This document shows positions 1 to 10,264 of a stretch of 64,000 nucleotides of DNA, piece by piece. How positions within the stretch are numbered: the first letter of the stretch is position 1; each line of letters begins with the position of its first letter. The stretch spans positions 22,757,928 through 22,821,927 of the forward strand of contig OZ022513.1 in NCBI GenBank assembly GCA_963989385.1. The letters are read 5' to 3'. The position numbers and the translations under genes were made by a program. This DNA comes from Ctena decussata. Its lineage: Eukaryota; Mollusca; Bivalvia; Lucinida; Lucinidae. The notes below the pieces were generated by a model that saw only the letters and a list, made by a program, of their open reading frames with translations, did no database searches and was not told the DNA's origin.

Positions 1-631
1 ACAATATCTGGTCTAATGTGTACTGTTTTAACACAACACTAGGAACTGATTTCCCAGGCTTTGATTGCTTTAGAGTACTACTATACTGCAACACATATGA
101 ATCTGCAGTTTTTATATAATTCTCTAAAGATAAGAGAGCTAAAGACTGAGTTCTACTTGCCTGTGTAAGGGCAATAAGCATCACTAATTTATAGGTTAAC
201 ATTTTAAGTGTTAAATCTTTGACTGAAGGCAAATGTTTTAAATAATGCAGTACTTTGCCAACATCGCAAATTTCTGTATAACGAGTTTTGGGTGGTCTCT
301 TGTTGAAAACTCCTGTCAAAAACTTAACCACTAATGGATGTTTTCCAACAACAAAATTATCTATAATAATTCCAAGAGAAGATAAAGCACTACGTGCTGT
401 GTTCATTGTCTTATAAGCTATACCTTCATGAAATAACTTAGTGAAAAAATTTAACACCATATTTAAATCTGGATAAATTGGACTGATCTGTTCTTCACTA
501 CAGAAGCAAAACCACTTTCTAATATAGACCGAGTACTGCTTCTGTGTGGAGTCTTTCCAAGAGGCCGTGATAATATCGGCTGAGTCTGCTGAAATGCCTC
601 TATTTTCAAGGGATCGCCGGATAACCGACAT
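1..631 (-). CDS. Tyrosine recombinase of DIRS-like element (3' end outside window)
   Basis: This frame is open from an ATG at 631-629 to the window edge (about 210 codons) and has no stop. It overlaps the end of the RNase H ORF in another frame, as is usual for the recombinase ORF of DIRS elements. The N-terminal part reads like a core-binding (SAM-like) domain, with the typical sequence ASWKDSTQKQYSVYIRKW and then NFFTKLFHEGIAYKTMNTAR. The catalytic part begins further on: the stretch LIALTQASRTQSLALL (about 155-120) holds the likely first catalytic arginine (A-S-R). The remaining R-H-R-Y residues would lie beyond the edge. Expected role: inserting the circular cDNA by site-type recombination without target duplication. 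The ATG choice is uncertain because the frame is open further upstream. Confidence 0.82.
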   Translation of the reverse strand, partial: MSVIRRSLENRGISADSADIITASWKDSTQKQYSVYIRKWFCFCSEEQISPIYPDLNMVLNFFTKLFHEGIAYKTMNTARSALSSLGIIIDNFVVGKHPLVVKFLTGVFNKRPPKTRYTEICDVGKVLHYLKHLPSVKDLTLKMLTYKLVMLIALTQASRTQSLALLSLENYIKTADSYVLQYSSTLKQSKPGKSVPSVVLKQYTLDQIL

Positions 632-1845
632 GCTATTAATATCAACTGTTTTACTAGTGGATGGACACTGTTCTTGTTTGGAATTATTAAAGTGTCTTCT
701 GTCACTGGAATTATCAATGGCTGATCCACCAGAAGATCCATCATGTTGGTCCACCAATTCTGTGTTGGCCACAAAGGTGCCACCAGTATACATTCTCCCA
801 TGTCTCGTCTCAATTTCATCAACGATCGAGCAACCAGACTGAAAGGAGGATATAAATACATAAATATATTGGACCAATCAAGAGAAAAAGCATCTATATG
901 TTCTGCCTCAGGCTCTTTTTTCCAGGAAACATACCTTTCTACCTGTTTATTCAGCCTAGAGGCAAACATATCTATATCAGGCATTCCCCACTTTTCTGTC
1001 AATTTTAGAAATATTTGACTATTCAATTTCCACTCTGTGTTGTCAGAAAAATGTCTTGAGCCATAGCCAGAAATATTATCACACCCAGGAACATGTGATG
1101 CAGACAACCAGATTGATCTTTCCCTGCACCAAGACCAAATACTGAATGCAAGCTCATTACATTCTTCAGACTTGCAGCCACCCATATTGTTAATATATGC
1201 AACTGTACATGAGTTGTCAGACATTACTTTGACATGTATGTTATTCTTGGTTTTACAGAAAGATTTGACAGAATGGCTGACTGCAAGTAACTCTAAAAAA
1301 TTGATGTGATGGAGTGATTCTTCATACATCCATCTACCTCCTATTTTTTCTCCATTGCATGTACCTGCCCATCCTAAAGATGAGGCATCAGTTGTAATAA
1401 TCAAGTCTGCATTTCCATGATCAATGACACGTTTCTGACAATGTAGATTTTCAATCCACCATTTCAGTTCAGTTCTCATGTTCTTTGTAACAAGCATTTT
1501 CCCATTAAAATCACCTTTTGAGAACTTTAATGCCAGAATTTTTGCTTTTTCCAACTTTCTGTAGAATAGTGGCCCATATTCTACAGCTGAAAAACTAGAT
1601 ACCATAAGACCTAGCAATCTAGCTAACATTCTCACTGAAATCTGTGATTTTCTATACATTTCTTTGCATTCTTGGACAATCGTCTGTACTTTGCTTTCAG
1701 GCAATGTAACGATCATTTTCTCTGAATCAATATCATTGCCTAAAAATGTTAATTTCTTTGTAGGCACTAAAACTGACTTTTCTTTATGAATAATGAAAGC
1801 CAAGATCAGACATAAGCCAAACAGTATCATTAATGTTATGCTCAC
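463..1845 (-). CDS. RNase H and downstream domain of DIRS-like polyprotein (5' part frameshifted from RT)
   Basis: This 460-codon frame holds the end of the RT (FLGNDIDS near residue 35), a connection region, and an RNase H domain. Likely catalytic residues are D153 in TTDASSLGWAG, E185 in NFLELLAVSH and D210 in VMSDNSC. The motif SRHFSDNTEW and the region PDIDMFASRLN to APLWPTQNWW follow, and are characteristic of DIRS elements. The annotated start is arbitrary: the first 18 or so codons are out-of-frame noise, and real homology begins at about position 1797, where the RT frame breaks off. The domain would remove RNA from the RNA-DNA hybrid during reverse transcription. Its end overlaps the tyrosine recombinase frame by about 170 bp. 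Confidence 0.85.
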   Translation of the reverse strand: MSITLMILFGLCLILAFIIHKEKSVLVPTKKLTFLGNDIDSEKMIVTLPESKVQTIVQECKEMYRKSQISVRMLARLLGLMVSSFSAVEYGPLFYRKLEKAKILALKFSKGDFNGKMLVTKNMRTELKWWIENLHCQKRVIDHGNADLIITTDASSLGWAGTCNGEKIGGRWMYEESLHHINFLELLAVSHSVKSFCKTKNNIHVKVMSDNSCTVAYINNMGGCKSEECNELAFSIWSWCRERSIWLSASHVPGCDNISGYGSRHFSDNTEWKLNSQIFLKLTEKWGMPDIDMFASRLNKQVERYVSWKKEPEAEHIDAFSLDWSNIFMYLYPPFSLVARSLMKLRRDMGECILVAPLWPTQNWWTNMMDLLVDQPLIIPVTEDTLIIPNKNSVHPLVKQLILIACRLSGDPLKIEAFQQTQPILSRPLGKTPHRSSTRSILESGFASVVKNRSVQFIQI

Positions 1846-2503
1846 ATTCTGACTTTGTATCTGCGACCAACAATGAGTCGTCTATATAGCCTGAATTACT
1901 ATGTCCAAGCATACGAAGAGATGCATACACTGGCTTTAATAACTTGGTGAACAATCTTGGGGCACAAGAAATTCCATTCGCAAAACAAGTAAATTGATAT
2001 AATTTTCCAGATTTTTCAAATCGTAACTTTTTCTGATCTATCTCTGCTACATGTACAGAATAATAAGCATGACGTAAGTCAATGGATGCCATATAACAAT
2101 TCTTTTTTATCAATTTTAATGCAGATTCGAAAGTATCCATTTTAAAATGGTGATAAACAATGCTCTTGTTTAATTCCTTTAGATTTAAAATCATTCTGTA
2201 TTCACCATTCTTTTTTCCTACGAGGAAAATTGGAGAAACATATTCATCTGGTTCATGAACCACTTCTTTAATGACTTTCATCTTCAATAATTTCTGAATT
2301 TCACTGTCTACAATAAAATCTTCTTCCTTGCTAAAATTGTTCCTTTTACAATGAATTTGCACAGGAATTTGGCCCTCATAAAATTCAATGTGACAGTGCT
2401 GAACAATGTCTAAAATTGTTTCATCCTGAGTGATTTTTCTCCAATTTTCCACGTAGTATCTCAACCTGCCTGCCTCAAATTCTTCTCTTACCTGATTAGA
2501 CAA
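1784..2503 (-). pseudogene. Reverse transcriptase of DIRS-like element, interrupted by a 1-base frameshift
   Basis: The RT core is clear: VGKKNGEYRMILNLKELNKS, MASIDLRHAYYSVHV (first catalytic aspartate in the SIDLRHAY block), FANGISCAPRLFTKL, and GYIDDSLLVAD, the YIDD catalytic box at about 1890-1875. The frame ends at 1784 just after SDLGF, while the following RT sequence continues in another frame from about 1797, so a single-base indel lies near 1795-1800 in a short TTTC run. There is no ATG at the head: the frame simply opens upstream and reaches the gag end, where a -1 slippery heptamer sits (2530-2536). Expression as a gag-RT fusion by -1 frameshifting fits better than independent initiation. 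Confidence 0.85.
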
Positions 2504-2505
2504 AT

Positions 2506-2982
2506 CTACTTCTTGTGCCCCCCTCGGGCGTTTTTTGATTGGGCTGCTACAGAGTAACTGCTCTGCGACTGACTTTCTGGATACTTGAAGTAACTTCTGA
2601 CTCTTCCGGTAGGTCGAGTCATACCTCTACGGCCACCCCTTCTTCTGTTATAGCCTCTATATGGGGTTCTCTGGGCTGTATAACGGCAAATTTTGCTCAA
2701 ATCTCTGATGTCTTTAACATTTTTATTGACATCAACGTCATCACCATACAGATAATCTGTAAATGGTAAACTAGCAGAAGTCAGAGGATGATATTTTGGA
2801 TCAAGCTCAGTTTTGTGAGACTCCTTTCGTTTATTGTTTATCAACTTATTACACTGCCCTAACAAGGCCACAGCATTGGCTCCCCACTCAACAGACTGTG
2901 AATCCAGAGAATCACCTTGTTTATCTAACAGTTTCACCATGTTAATGGAAGCCTTAATAACTAAATTTTGGATGGCTTGCAT
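2506..2982 (-). CDS. Gag-like protein, C-terminal half (DIRS-like)
   Basis: These 158 codons follow the upstream gag ORF in the same frame, separated only by TAA AAA. The part around residues 100-135 is rich in Arg, Gly and Tyr (YRGYNRRRGGRRGMTR), a likely RNA-binding tail, and it ends with Ser/Gln-rich sequence before the TAG at 2506-2508. No CCHC knuckle is visible. Because the frame is shared with the ORF ahead, the pair is best read as one gag of about 384 codons carrying an in-frame stop. The stop may be a mutation in this copy or a readthrough stop. The A AAA AAC heptamer lies 21 nt before the terminal stop. Confidence 0.7.
   Translation of the reverse strand: MQAIQNLVIKASINMVKLLDKQGDSLDSQSVEWGANAVALLGQCNKLINNKRKESHKTELDPKYHPLTSASLPFTDYLYGDDVDVNKNVKDIRDLSKICRYTAQRTPYRGYNRRRGGRRGMTRPTGRVRSYFKYPESQSQSSYSVAAQSKNARGGHKK
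2530..2536 (-). promoter_or_regulatory. -1 ribosomal slippery heptamer A AAA AAC between gag and RT
   Basis: In the gag frame the codons are TCA AAA AAC, which gives the X XXY YYZ heptamer A AAA AAC exactly in phase. The gag stop follows 21 nt later (2508-2506). Slipping back one base enters the RT frame, which is open from here through 2503 and on to 1784. The spacing and phase are those of classical retroviral and retrotransposon -1 sites. The short G-rich stretch downstream (CGCCCGAGGGGGGC) could contribute structure, but I see no convincing long stem-loop or pseudoknot by eye. Confidence 0.6.
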
Positions 2983-2985
2983 TTT

Positions 2986-3660
2986 TTAGTCTTCTGTTTG
3001 AGAGTTAGTCTTCAATAATCTCCATATGGCAGTATTGACCCTAGTCTTCACTAGAGATTCACAATTTGAAGGACGGTGGATCTCCTTCAAAATTTCGGAC
3101 ACCTTATCATCATTAACACCACTTCGAAAAGAATTATTGACGAATTGCGCCAAATCGTCATTCACTTCACTATCTACCTTCTCCGTAGTTTGAAATTTGT
3201 CTGTCCAGTCTTTAAAAAGAGATTCACTCTTTTGCTTTTTGGGGGGAGGAGGCTGATTTTCATCTGAAATCTGGGATTGCAAAGACTCATCCTCAGCCTC
3301 ATAATAATCATCTTGATCAAAACACTCTTCTTGAAATTCTGTTGGGTAATCATCATACAAGGAATCTACACGGACTGATAGTTTTTCTAATTGATCGCCC
3401 TGCTTATTAATGTTACTGTTCATTTCCCTCAAAATGGACAACATTTCTTTATTTAATCCGGAAGCCGAAGACAGCAACGGCGAAGTTTTTTGTTTGGGCG
3501 GTTCTTTACGACTCTCAGCCGTTTTGTCAACATTCTGAGAAGAGGTAGTAGGTGTTTGCTTCTTCTTTTCAGAAGCCTTTTCGGAACTTTCTCCCTCTAC
3601 ATTAGTAGAAACCGACGAAACCGTCGCCGATTTCTTTTTCTGAATCATCGCGTCCGCCAT
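2986..3660 (-). CDS. Gag-like protein, N-terminal half (DIRS-like)
   Basis: A 224-codon ORF starts with ATG at 3660. The first 75 or so residues are low-complexity Lys/Ser/Thr-rich. A short heptad-like stretch (NKEMLSILREMNSNINKQGDQLEKLSVRVDSL) then looks like a coiled coil. An acidic segment around YEAEDESLQSQ and a conserved-looking helical region (WTDKFQTTEKV to VKTRVNTAIWRLLK) follow. The latter resembles the region just before the polybasic domain in gag proteins of DIRS-type elements. It probably forms the structural particle component. It ends at TAA (2988-2986), directly followed in frame by AAA ATG of the next ORF. I place it as gag by position and composition; direct homology is only impressionistic. 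Confidence 0.65.
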   Translation of the reverse strand: MADAMIQKKKSATVSSVSTNVEGESSEKASEKKKQTPTTSSQNVDKTAESRKEPPKQKTSPLLSSASGLNKEMLSILREMNSNINKQGDQLEKLSVRVDSLYDDYPTEFQEECFDQDDYYEAEDESLQSQISDENQPPPPKKQKSESLFKDWTDKFQTTEKVDSEVNDDLAQFVNNSFRSGVNDDKVSEILKEIHRPSNCESLVKTRVNTAIWRLLKTNSQTED

Positions 3661-4050
3661 ATTGGATTGATATGCACAAATACCGTGCTAAACACAGACG
3701 CCGTGCGTATCAATAGACGCTAGCCGGAAAATCACTTTTCCGATAAACAATTATTATTATCTAATAATATGTTTTATAAAGCAAATTAATTTAACACAGC
3801 GTGCTAAATTATAAATCAGAACAACCTCGTTGTTCAATAAAGATAATAGTACGCTTCGAGACCATACAAATACAGTCAAATGCATACGAATCACGGTCTG
3901 ACTGAGCTGACGAAAAAACACGTCCGCTCAGCTCGGTTTCTGAAAGCGCACTGATATTCACGGTCACGGTTGGCGCGCATCTCATATGAGACCGTAGGTG
4001 TTGTATGACGTAATAGAATCTAATACAGTCTCTGTCTCTTCCCCCCCCCC
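3661..4050 (-). other. 5' leader of the DIRS-like element
   Basis: The non-coding 390 bp between the gag start and the resumption of satellite sequence include a GC-richer patch (about 3905-4010) and a run of ten C at about 4040-4050. It presumably contains the left terminal repeat and promoter. The terminal repeats cannot be confirmed because the other end lies outside the window. Confidence 0.45.
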
Positions 4051-6478
4051 TCATTTAAAACTCTCAAGGATATCTTTATAGTCGATTTTTCAACATTTTG
4101 ACTTAAATAAATATACAAGAAACACTTTTCTTTTTCTTTTTTAAATTGATCCAGTAAAATTTGTTCAAATGTTCAATAATAATCTCGCTAAACCTGTTTT
4201 TAAGCGTGCAAAAATTGTATCATTCGATGCTTCCTCTCAATACTATAGTTAAAGTCAAATCTTCAACATAATTTGACTTTTATTAATATACAAGAAAATA
4301 TAGTATCATTCAAAATTCTCACTCACCGCTATTCACAAAATTTGACCTTTAATGGATGAGTAAATGATTGCGCAAACTGTATCATAATTGGCTCAGTTTT
4401 TTTTTCAAATATTCTCAGCATAAATTCAATATACATTTCTCCATTGATACCAAATATTGTATAATTCAAGACTCTCTCTAAACGCTATACTTATAGTGAA
4501 ATCTTCACTTTTATTTGACTTTTTGAATATAGTAGATAAACATTTCAAATACATTCTCAAAATAGGCCCAGTGGAGTTTTCCGAATTTTTCGTATTATGT
4601 ACGAAATATACACGACTGTAAGCACGCAAAACATTTTATTAGTCAAAACTCTCTCTAACCGATATATTTATAGTCAAGTCTCCGACATTTTTTACTTTCA
4701 TTAATATACAAGAAAAACTTTTAAAATATTTTCTCAAAATTTGCTCAGTGGAATTTGTTGAAATATTCAAATAATGTTTTCACTATATAGGTTTCTAAGC
4801 GTGAAAAAGATTGTTTAATTCAATATTTCCTCTCCCTAGTATACCTTAATTGAAATCTTCAACTTATTTGACTTTTACTGATAAAGAAGATAAAGTTTGA
4901 AAAAAAATTCTTCAAAATTGCCTCAGTGGATTTTTCCAGTGTTCTATGTATAATATACGCACTATACATGTTATATACTTCATTTCATAATTACAAAAAG
5001 TTTCATATTTTTTTTTTCAAAATTGGCTCAGTGATTTTGGCTTATATATTCATATAATATGCTCCATATATGTGACTTTATGCATGCAAAAGATTGTATA
5101 ATTCAAAACTTCCTCTCACTTATAAATTTAGGATGAAATCACCAACATTCTTTCACTTCACTTCATATGAAAAAGAAAATTTTAATATTTTTTTTTCAAA
5201 ATTGGCTCAGTGAAATTCCTTAAAATGTTCATATAATATGCATAATATATGTGTCTTTATGCACGCAAAAGATTGTATCATTCAAAACTCCCTTTCACTT
5301 ATAAATTTAGGATTAACTCGTCAACATTCGTTCATTTCATTTCCGATGGAAGAAAATTTCATATTTTTTTTTCAAAATTGGCTCTGTGAAATTCCTTAAA
5401 ATGTTCTTATAATATGCTCAATATATGTGTCTTTATGCATGCAAAAGATTGTATCATTCAAAACTCCCTCTCACTTATAAAGTTACGGTGAAATCGTCAA
5501 CATTCTTTGACAAACATTAATATTGAAGAAAATTTCCTATTTTTTTCTCAAAATTGGCTCAGTGAAATTCCATAAAATGTTCATATCATATGCTCAATAT
5601 ATATGTCTTTATGCTTGCAAAAGATTGTATCATTCAAAACTCCCTCTCACTTATAAAGTTACGGTGACATCGTCAACATTGTTTGACGTAAATTAATATG
5701 GAAGAAAATTTCATATATTTTTTTCTCAAAATTGGCTCAGTGAAATTCCTTAAAATGTTCATATCGTATGCTCCATATATACGTCTTAATGCATGCAAAA
5801 GATTGTATCATTCAAAACTGCCTCTCATATATAAAGTTACGGTGAAATCGTCAACATTGTTTGACGTAAATTAATATTGAAGAAAATTTCATATTTTTTT
5901 TTTCAAAATTGGCTCAGTGAAATTCCTTAAAAAAATCATATCATATGCTCCATATATATGTCTTTGTGCTGGCAAAAGATTGTATTATTCAAAACTCCTT
6001 CTCACTTATAAAGTTACGGTGAAATCGTCAACATTGTTTGACTTAAATTAGTATGAATGAAAATTACATATATTTTTTCTCAAAATTGGCTCAGTGAAAT
6101 TCCTCAAAATGTTCATATTATATGCTCCTTATATGTGTCTTTATACATGCGAAAGATTGTCTCATTCAAAACTCCCTCTCACGTATAAATTTAGGATGAA
6201 ATCGTCAACATTCGTTCATTTCATTTCCTATGGAAGAAAACTTTTAATATTTTTTTTTTCAAAATTGGCTCAGTGAAATTCCTTAAAATGTTCATATTAT
6301 ATGCTCCATATATGTGTCTTTATGCATGCAAAAGATTGTATCATCCAAAACTCCCTCTCACTTATAAAGTTACGGTGACATCGTCAACATTGTTTGACTT
6401 AAATTAATATGGAAGAAAATTTCATATTTTTTTTCTCAAAATTGGCCCAGTGAAATTCCTTAAAATGTTCATATCATA

Positions 6479-7837
6479 CTAGGGATGATCAAAAAGTTCC
6501 CGGAAAAGTGCTGTATGCCCTTTGTTATTTTACTTTCTTCAATAGAATTTTATCCCAGGCAACCTTAATGTAATTGTGATTCATATTATACAAAACAATT
6601 GACTTATGTCTAACCAGTTTATTGCACGCGCCACCAACGTAACGACCGGTAACGTGACCCGGCCCAGCTAACGTTACGTTTCATTTGATCTTTTCTAATA
6701 GCAAAATTCGAACGTTGCTTACTCACAAATTATCAATGTAAACATGCATTACTTTACATAAACTTAAAAATATATATCTTATCTTGATGTCCATTACATA
6801 TTTTGTAAGTTGTTTTGATTCTTTCTACGAAATGGTTGCCAAGTCCAACGTGACATTTAAACAGTTAATATGTGGGGGTGGGGTAATTCAAGGGCGGATA
6901 ACTTACTTTACCTTATAATACGGAAGTGTTATGATAAGGTTTCAGTAACTAGAGATAATGACAATTCGTTAGATATATGATTTATGCCTTTCAGTTGAAC
7001 CATTCCAGCAATACGACAACACAACCTGAAATCGGCAGCATAATGAAACTTCCAGCAAATGCCCATCTCACCCAGCAGCAACGATGTATCGGCCATCTTT
7101 GTCAAAATTAAGATCATATTAATTTATTACTATGTGCAGTATTTAGAAGAGTGTGGTACATGAAGCTACTTATACAAAAGGACTTATCTTAAGACTATGG
7201 CTGAATTTTGACAAAGCTTGCTGATGTATCCTTGCTGCTGCTTGATTTAAGGTTTTTGATAGACAGCTAATGCTGCAGCAGATATCAAATTGCGTTGTCG
7301 CATTGCTGGAATAGTTCGACTGAAAGGGTACATCACATATCTAACGAATCGCCATTATCTAAGGTTCATGAAACTTGATAATAACCATTCCATTTTATAA
7401 CGTAATGCAAATTATCTGCCCTTGAATTACCCCACCCTCACACATTTGATTTTTAAAGGGCATGTTTGAATTTTGGACATCATTTCGTTAAAAAGATCAA
7501 AACAACTTATAAAAATTGTTATGAACATAAAGATAAGATATATATTACTACGTTTAGGTGAATGAATTAACGTTACTACATACATTTCATAGCTAAACAA
7601 CGTTCAGAAATTGTTATTAGAAACCATAAAAATGCAACGTAGCGTTAGCTGGGCCGGGTCACGTTACCGGTCGTTACGTTGGTGGCGCGTGCATGAAATT
7701 GATTAGACATAAGTCAATTGTTTTGTATGATATGAATCACAAATACATAAAAGTCGGATAGTGTGAAATTTCATTGAAGAAAGTAAAACAGTAAAGAGAA
7801 TACAAAACTTTTCCGGGAACTTTTTGATCATCCCTCG
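6479..7837. mobile_element. Foldback transposon with mariner-like ends, copy 1
   Basis: The ends are CTAGGGATGATCAAAAAG and, inverted, CGAGGGATGATCAAAAAG, flanked by TA on both sides within the satellite unit (TSD at 6477-6478 and 7838-7839). Nearly the whole 1359 bp is one imperfect inverted repeat, with arms of about 650 bp around a centre near 7150. For example, CACGCGCCACCAACGTAACG in the left arm is mirrored at about 7670-7690. No transposase ORF is visible, so it is non-autonomous. TA duplication and the GAGGGATGATCAAAAAGT end suggest the Tc1/mariner superfamily. Confidence 0.85.
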
Positions 7838-8905
7838 TATGCTCCATATATACGTCTTAATGCATGCAAAAGATTGTATCATTCAAAACTCCCTCTCATA
7901 TATAAAGTTACGGTGAAATCGTCAACATTGTTTGACGTAAATTAATATTGAAGAAAATTTAATATTTTTTTTCTCAAAATTGGCTCAGTGAAATTCCTTA
8001 AAAAATTCAAATCCTATGCTTCATATATATGTCTTTATGCTGGCATAAGATTGTATTATTCAAAACTCCCTCTCACTTATAAAGTTACGGTGACATCGTC
8101 AACATTGTTTGACGTAAATTAATATGGAAGAAAATTTCATATATTTTTTTCTCAAAATTGGCTCAGTGAAATTCCTTAAAATGTTCATATCGTATGCTCC
8201 ATATATACGTCTTAATGCATGCAAAAGATTGTATCATTCAAAACTGCCTCTCATATATAAAGTTACGGTGAAATCGTCAACATTGTTTGACGTAAATTAA
8301 TATTGAAGAAAATTTCATATTTTTTTTTCTCAAAATTGGCTCAGTGAAATTCCTTAAAAAAATCATATCATATGCTCCATATATATGTCTTTGTGCTGGC
8401 AAAAGATTGTATTATTCAAAACTCCTTCTCACTTATAAAGTTACGGTGAAATCGTCAACATTGTTTGACTTAAATTAGTATGAATGAAAATTACATATAT
8501 TTTTTCTCAAAATTGGCTCAGTGAAATTCCTCAAAATGTTCATATTATATGCTCCTTATATGTGTCTTTATACATGCGAAAGATTGTCTCATTCAAAACT
8601 CCCTCTCACGTATAAATTTAGGATGAAATCGTCAACATTCGTTCATTTCATTTCCTATGGAAGAAAACTTTTAATATTTTTTTTTTCAAAATTGGCTCAG
8701 TGAAATTCCTTAAAATGTTCATATTATATGCTCCATATATGTGTCTTTATGCATGCAAAAGATTGTATCATCCAAAACTCCCTCTCACTTATAAAGTTAC
8801 GGTGACATCGTCAACATTGTTTGACTTAAATTAATATGGAAGAAAATTTCATATTTTTTTTCTCAAAATTGGCCCAGTGAAATTCCTTAAAATGTTCATA
8901 TCATA

Positions 8906-10264
8906 CTAGGGATGATCAAAAAGTTCCCGGAAAAGTGCTGTATGCCCTTTGTTATTTTACTTTCTTCAATAAAATTTTATCCCAGGCAACCTTAATGTAA
9001 TTGTGATTCATAATATACAAAACAATTGACTTATGTCTAACCAGTTTATTGCACGCGCCACCAACGTAACGACCGGTAACGTGACCCGGCCCAGCTAACG
9101 TTACGTTTCATTTGATCTTTTCTAATAGCAAAATTCGAACGTTGCTTACTCACAAATTATCAATGTAAACATGCATTACTTTACATAAACTTAAAAATAT
9201 ATATCTTATCTTGATGTCCATTACATATTTTGTAAGTTGTTTTGATTCTTTCTACGAAATGGTTGCCAAGTCCAACGTGACATTTAAACAGTTAATATGT
9301 GGGGGTGGGGTAATTCAAGGGCGGATAACTTACTTTACCTTATAATACGGAAGTGTTATGATAAGGTTTCAGTAACTAGAGATAATGACAATTCGTTAGA
9401 TATATGATTTATGCCTTTCAGTTGAACCATTCCAGCAATACGACAACACAACCTGAAATCGGCAGCATAATGAAACTTCCAGCAAATGCCCATCTCACCC
9501 AGCAGCAACGATGTATCGGCCATCTTTGTCAAAATTAAGATCATATTAATTTATTACTATGTGCAGTATTTAGAAGAGTGTGGTACATGAAGCTACTTAT
9601 ACAAAAGGACTTATCTTAAGACTATGGCTGAATTTTGACAAAGCTTGCTGATGTATCCTTGCTGCTGCTTGATTTAAGGTTTTTGATAGACAGCTAATGC
9701 TGCAGCAGATATCAAATTGCGTTGTCGCATTGCTGGAATAGTTCGACTGAAAGGGTACATCACATATCTAACGAATCGCCATTATCTAAGGTTCATGAAA
9801 CTTGATAATAACCATTCCATTTTATAACGTAATGCAAATTATCTGCCCTTGAATTACCCCACCCTCACACATTTGATTTTTAAAGGGCATGTTTGAATTT
9901 TGGACATCATTTCGTTAAAAAGATCAAAACAACTTATAAAAATTGTTATGAACATAAAGATAAGATATATATTACTACGTTTAGGTGAATGAATTAACGT
10001 TACTACATACATTTCATAGCTAAACAACGTTCAGAAATTGTTATTAGAAACCATAAAAATGCAACGTAGCGTTAGCTGGGCCGGGTCACGTTACCGGTCG
10101 TTACGTTGGTGGCGCGTGCATGAAATTGATTAGACATAAGTCAATTGTTTTGTATGATATGAATCACAAATACATAAAAGTCGGATAGTGTGAAATTTCA
10201 TTGAAGAAAGTAAAACAGTAAAGAGAATACAAAACTTTTCCGGGAACTTTTTGATCATCCCTCG
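8906..10264. mobile_element. Foldback transposon with mariner-like ends, copy 2 (from tandem duplication)
   Basis: Same element and same TA flanks as the copy 2427 bp to the left, almost base for base identical. It was not an independent insertion, since the flanking satellite monomers are duplicated with it. Confidence 0.88.

Larger units (their letters stand above)
1..4050 (-). mobile_element. DIRS-like tyrosine-recombinase retrotransposon, truncated by window edge
   Basis: Read on the minus strand, the order is gag (3660-2506), reverse transcriptase (about 2536-1784), RNase H plus DIRS-type downstream domain (1845-463) and tyrosine recombinase (631 to the window edge). RT-RNase H followed by a tyrosine recombinase in place of a DDE integrase, with overlapping frames, is the known DIRS-order architecture. 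The 5' boundary is inferred at about 4050, where satellite sequence resumes after a C-run, so the element appears inserted in the satellite array. The 3' terminal repeat and internal complementary region lie outside the window. A stop inside gag and a frameshift between RT and RNase H suggest this copy is dead, unless recoding is used. Confidence 0.88.
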
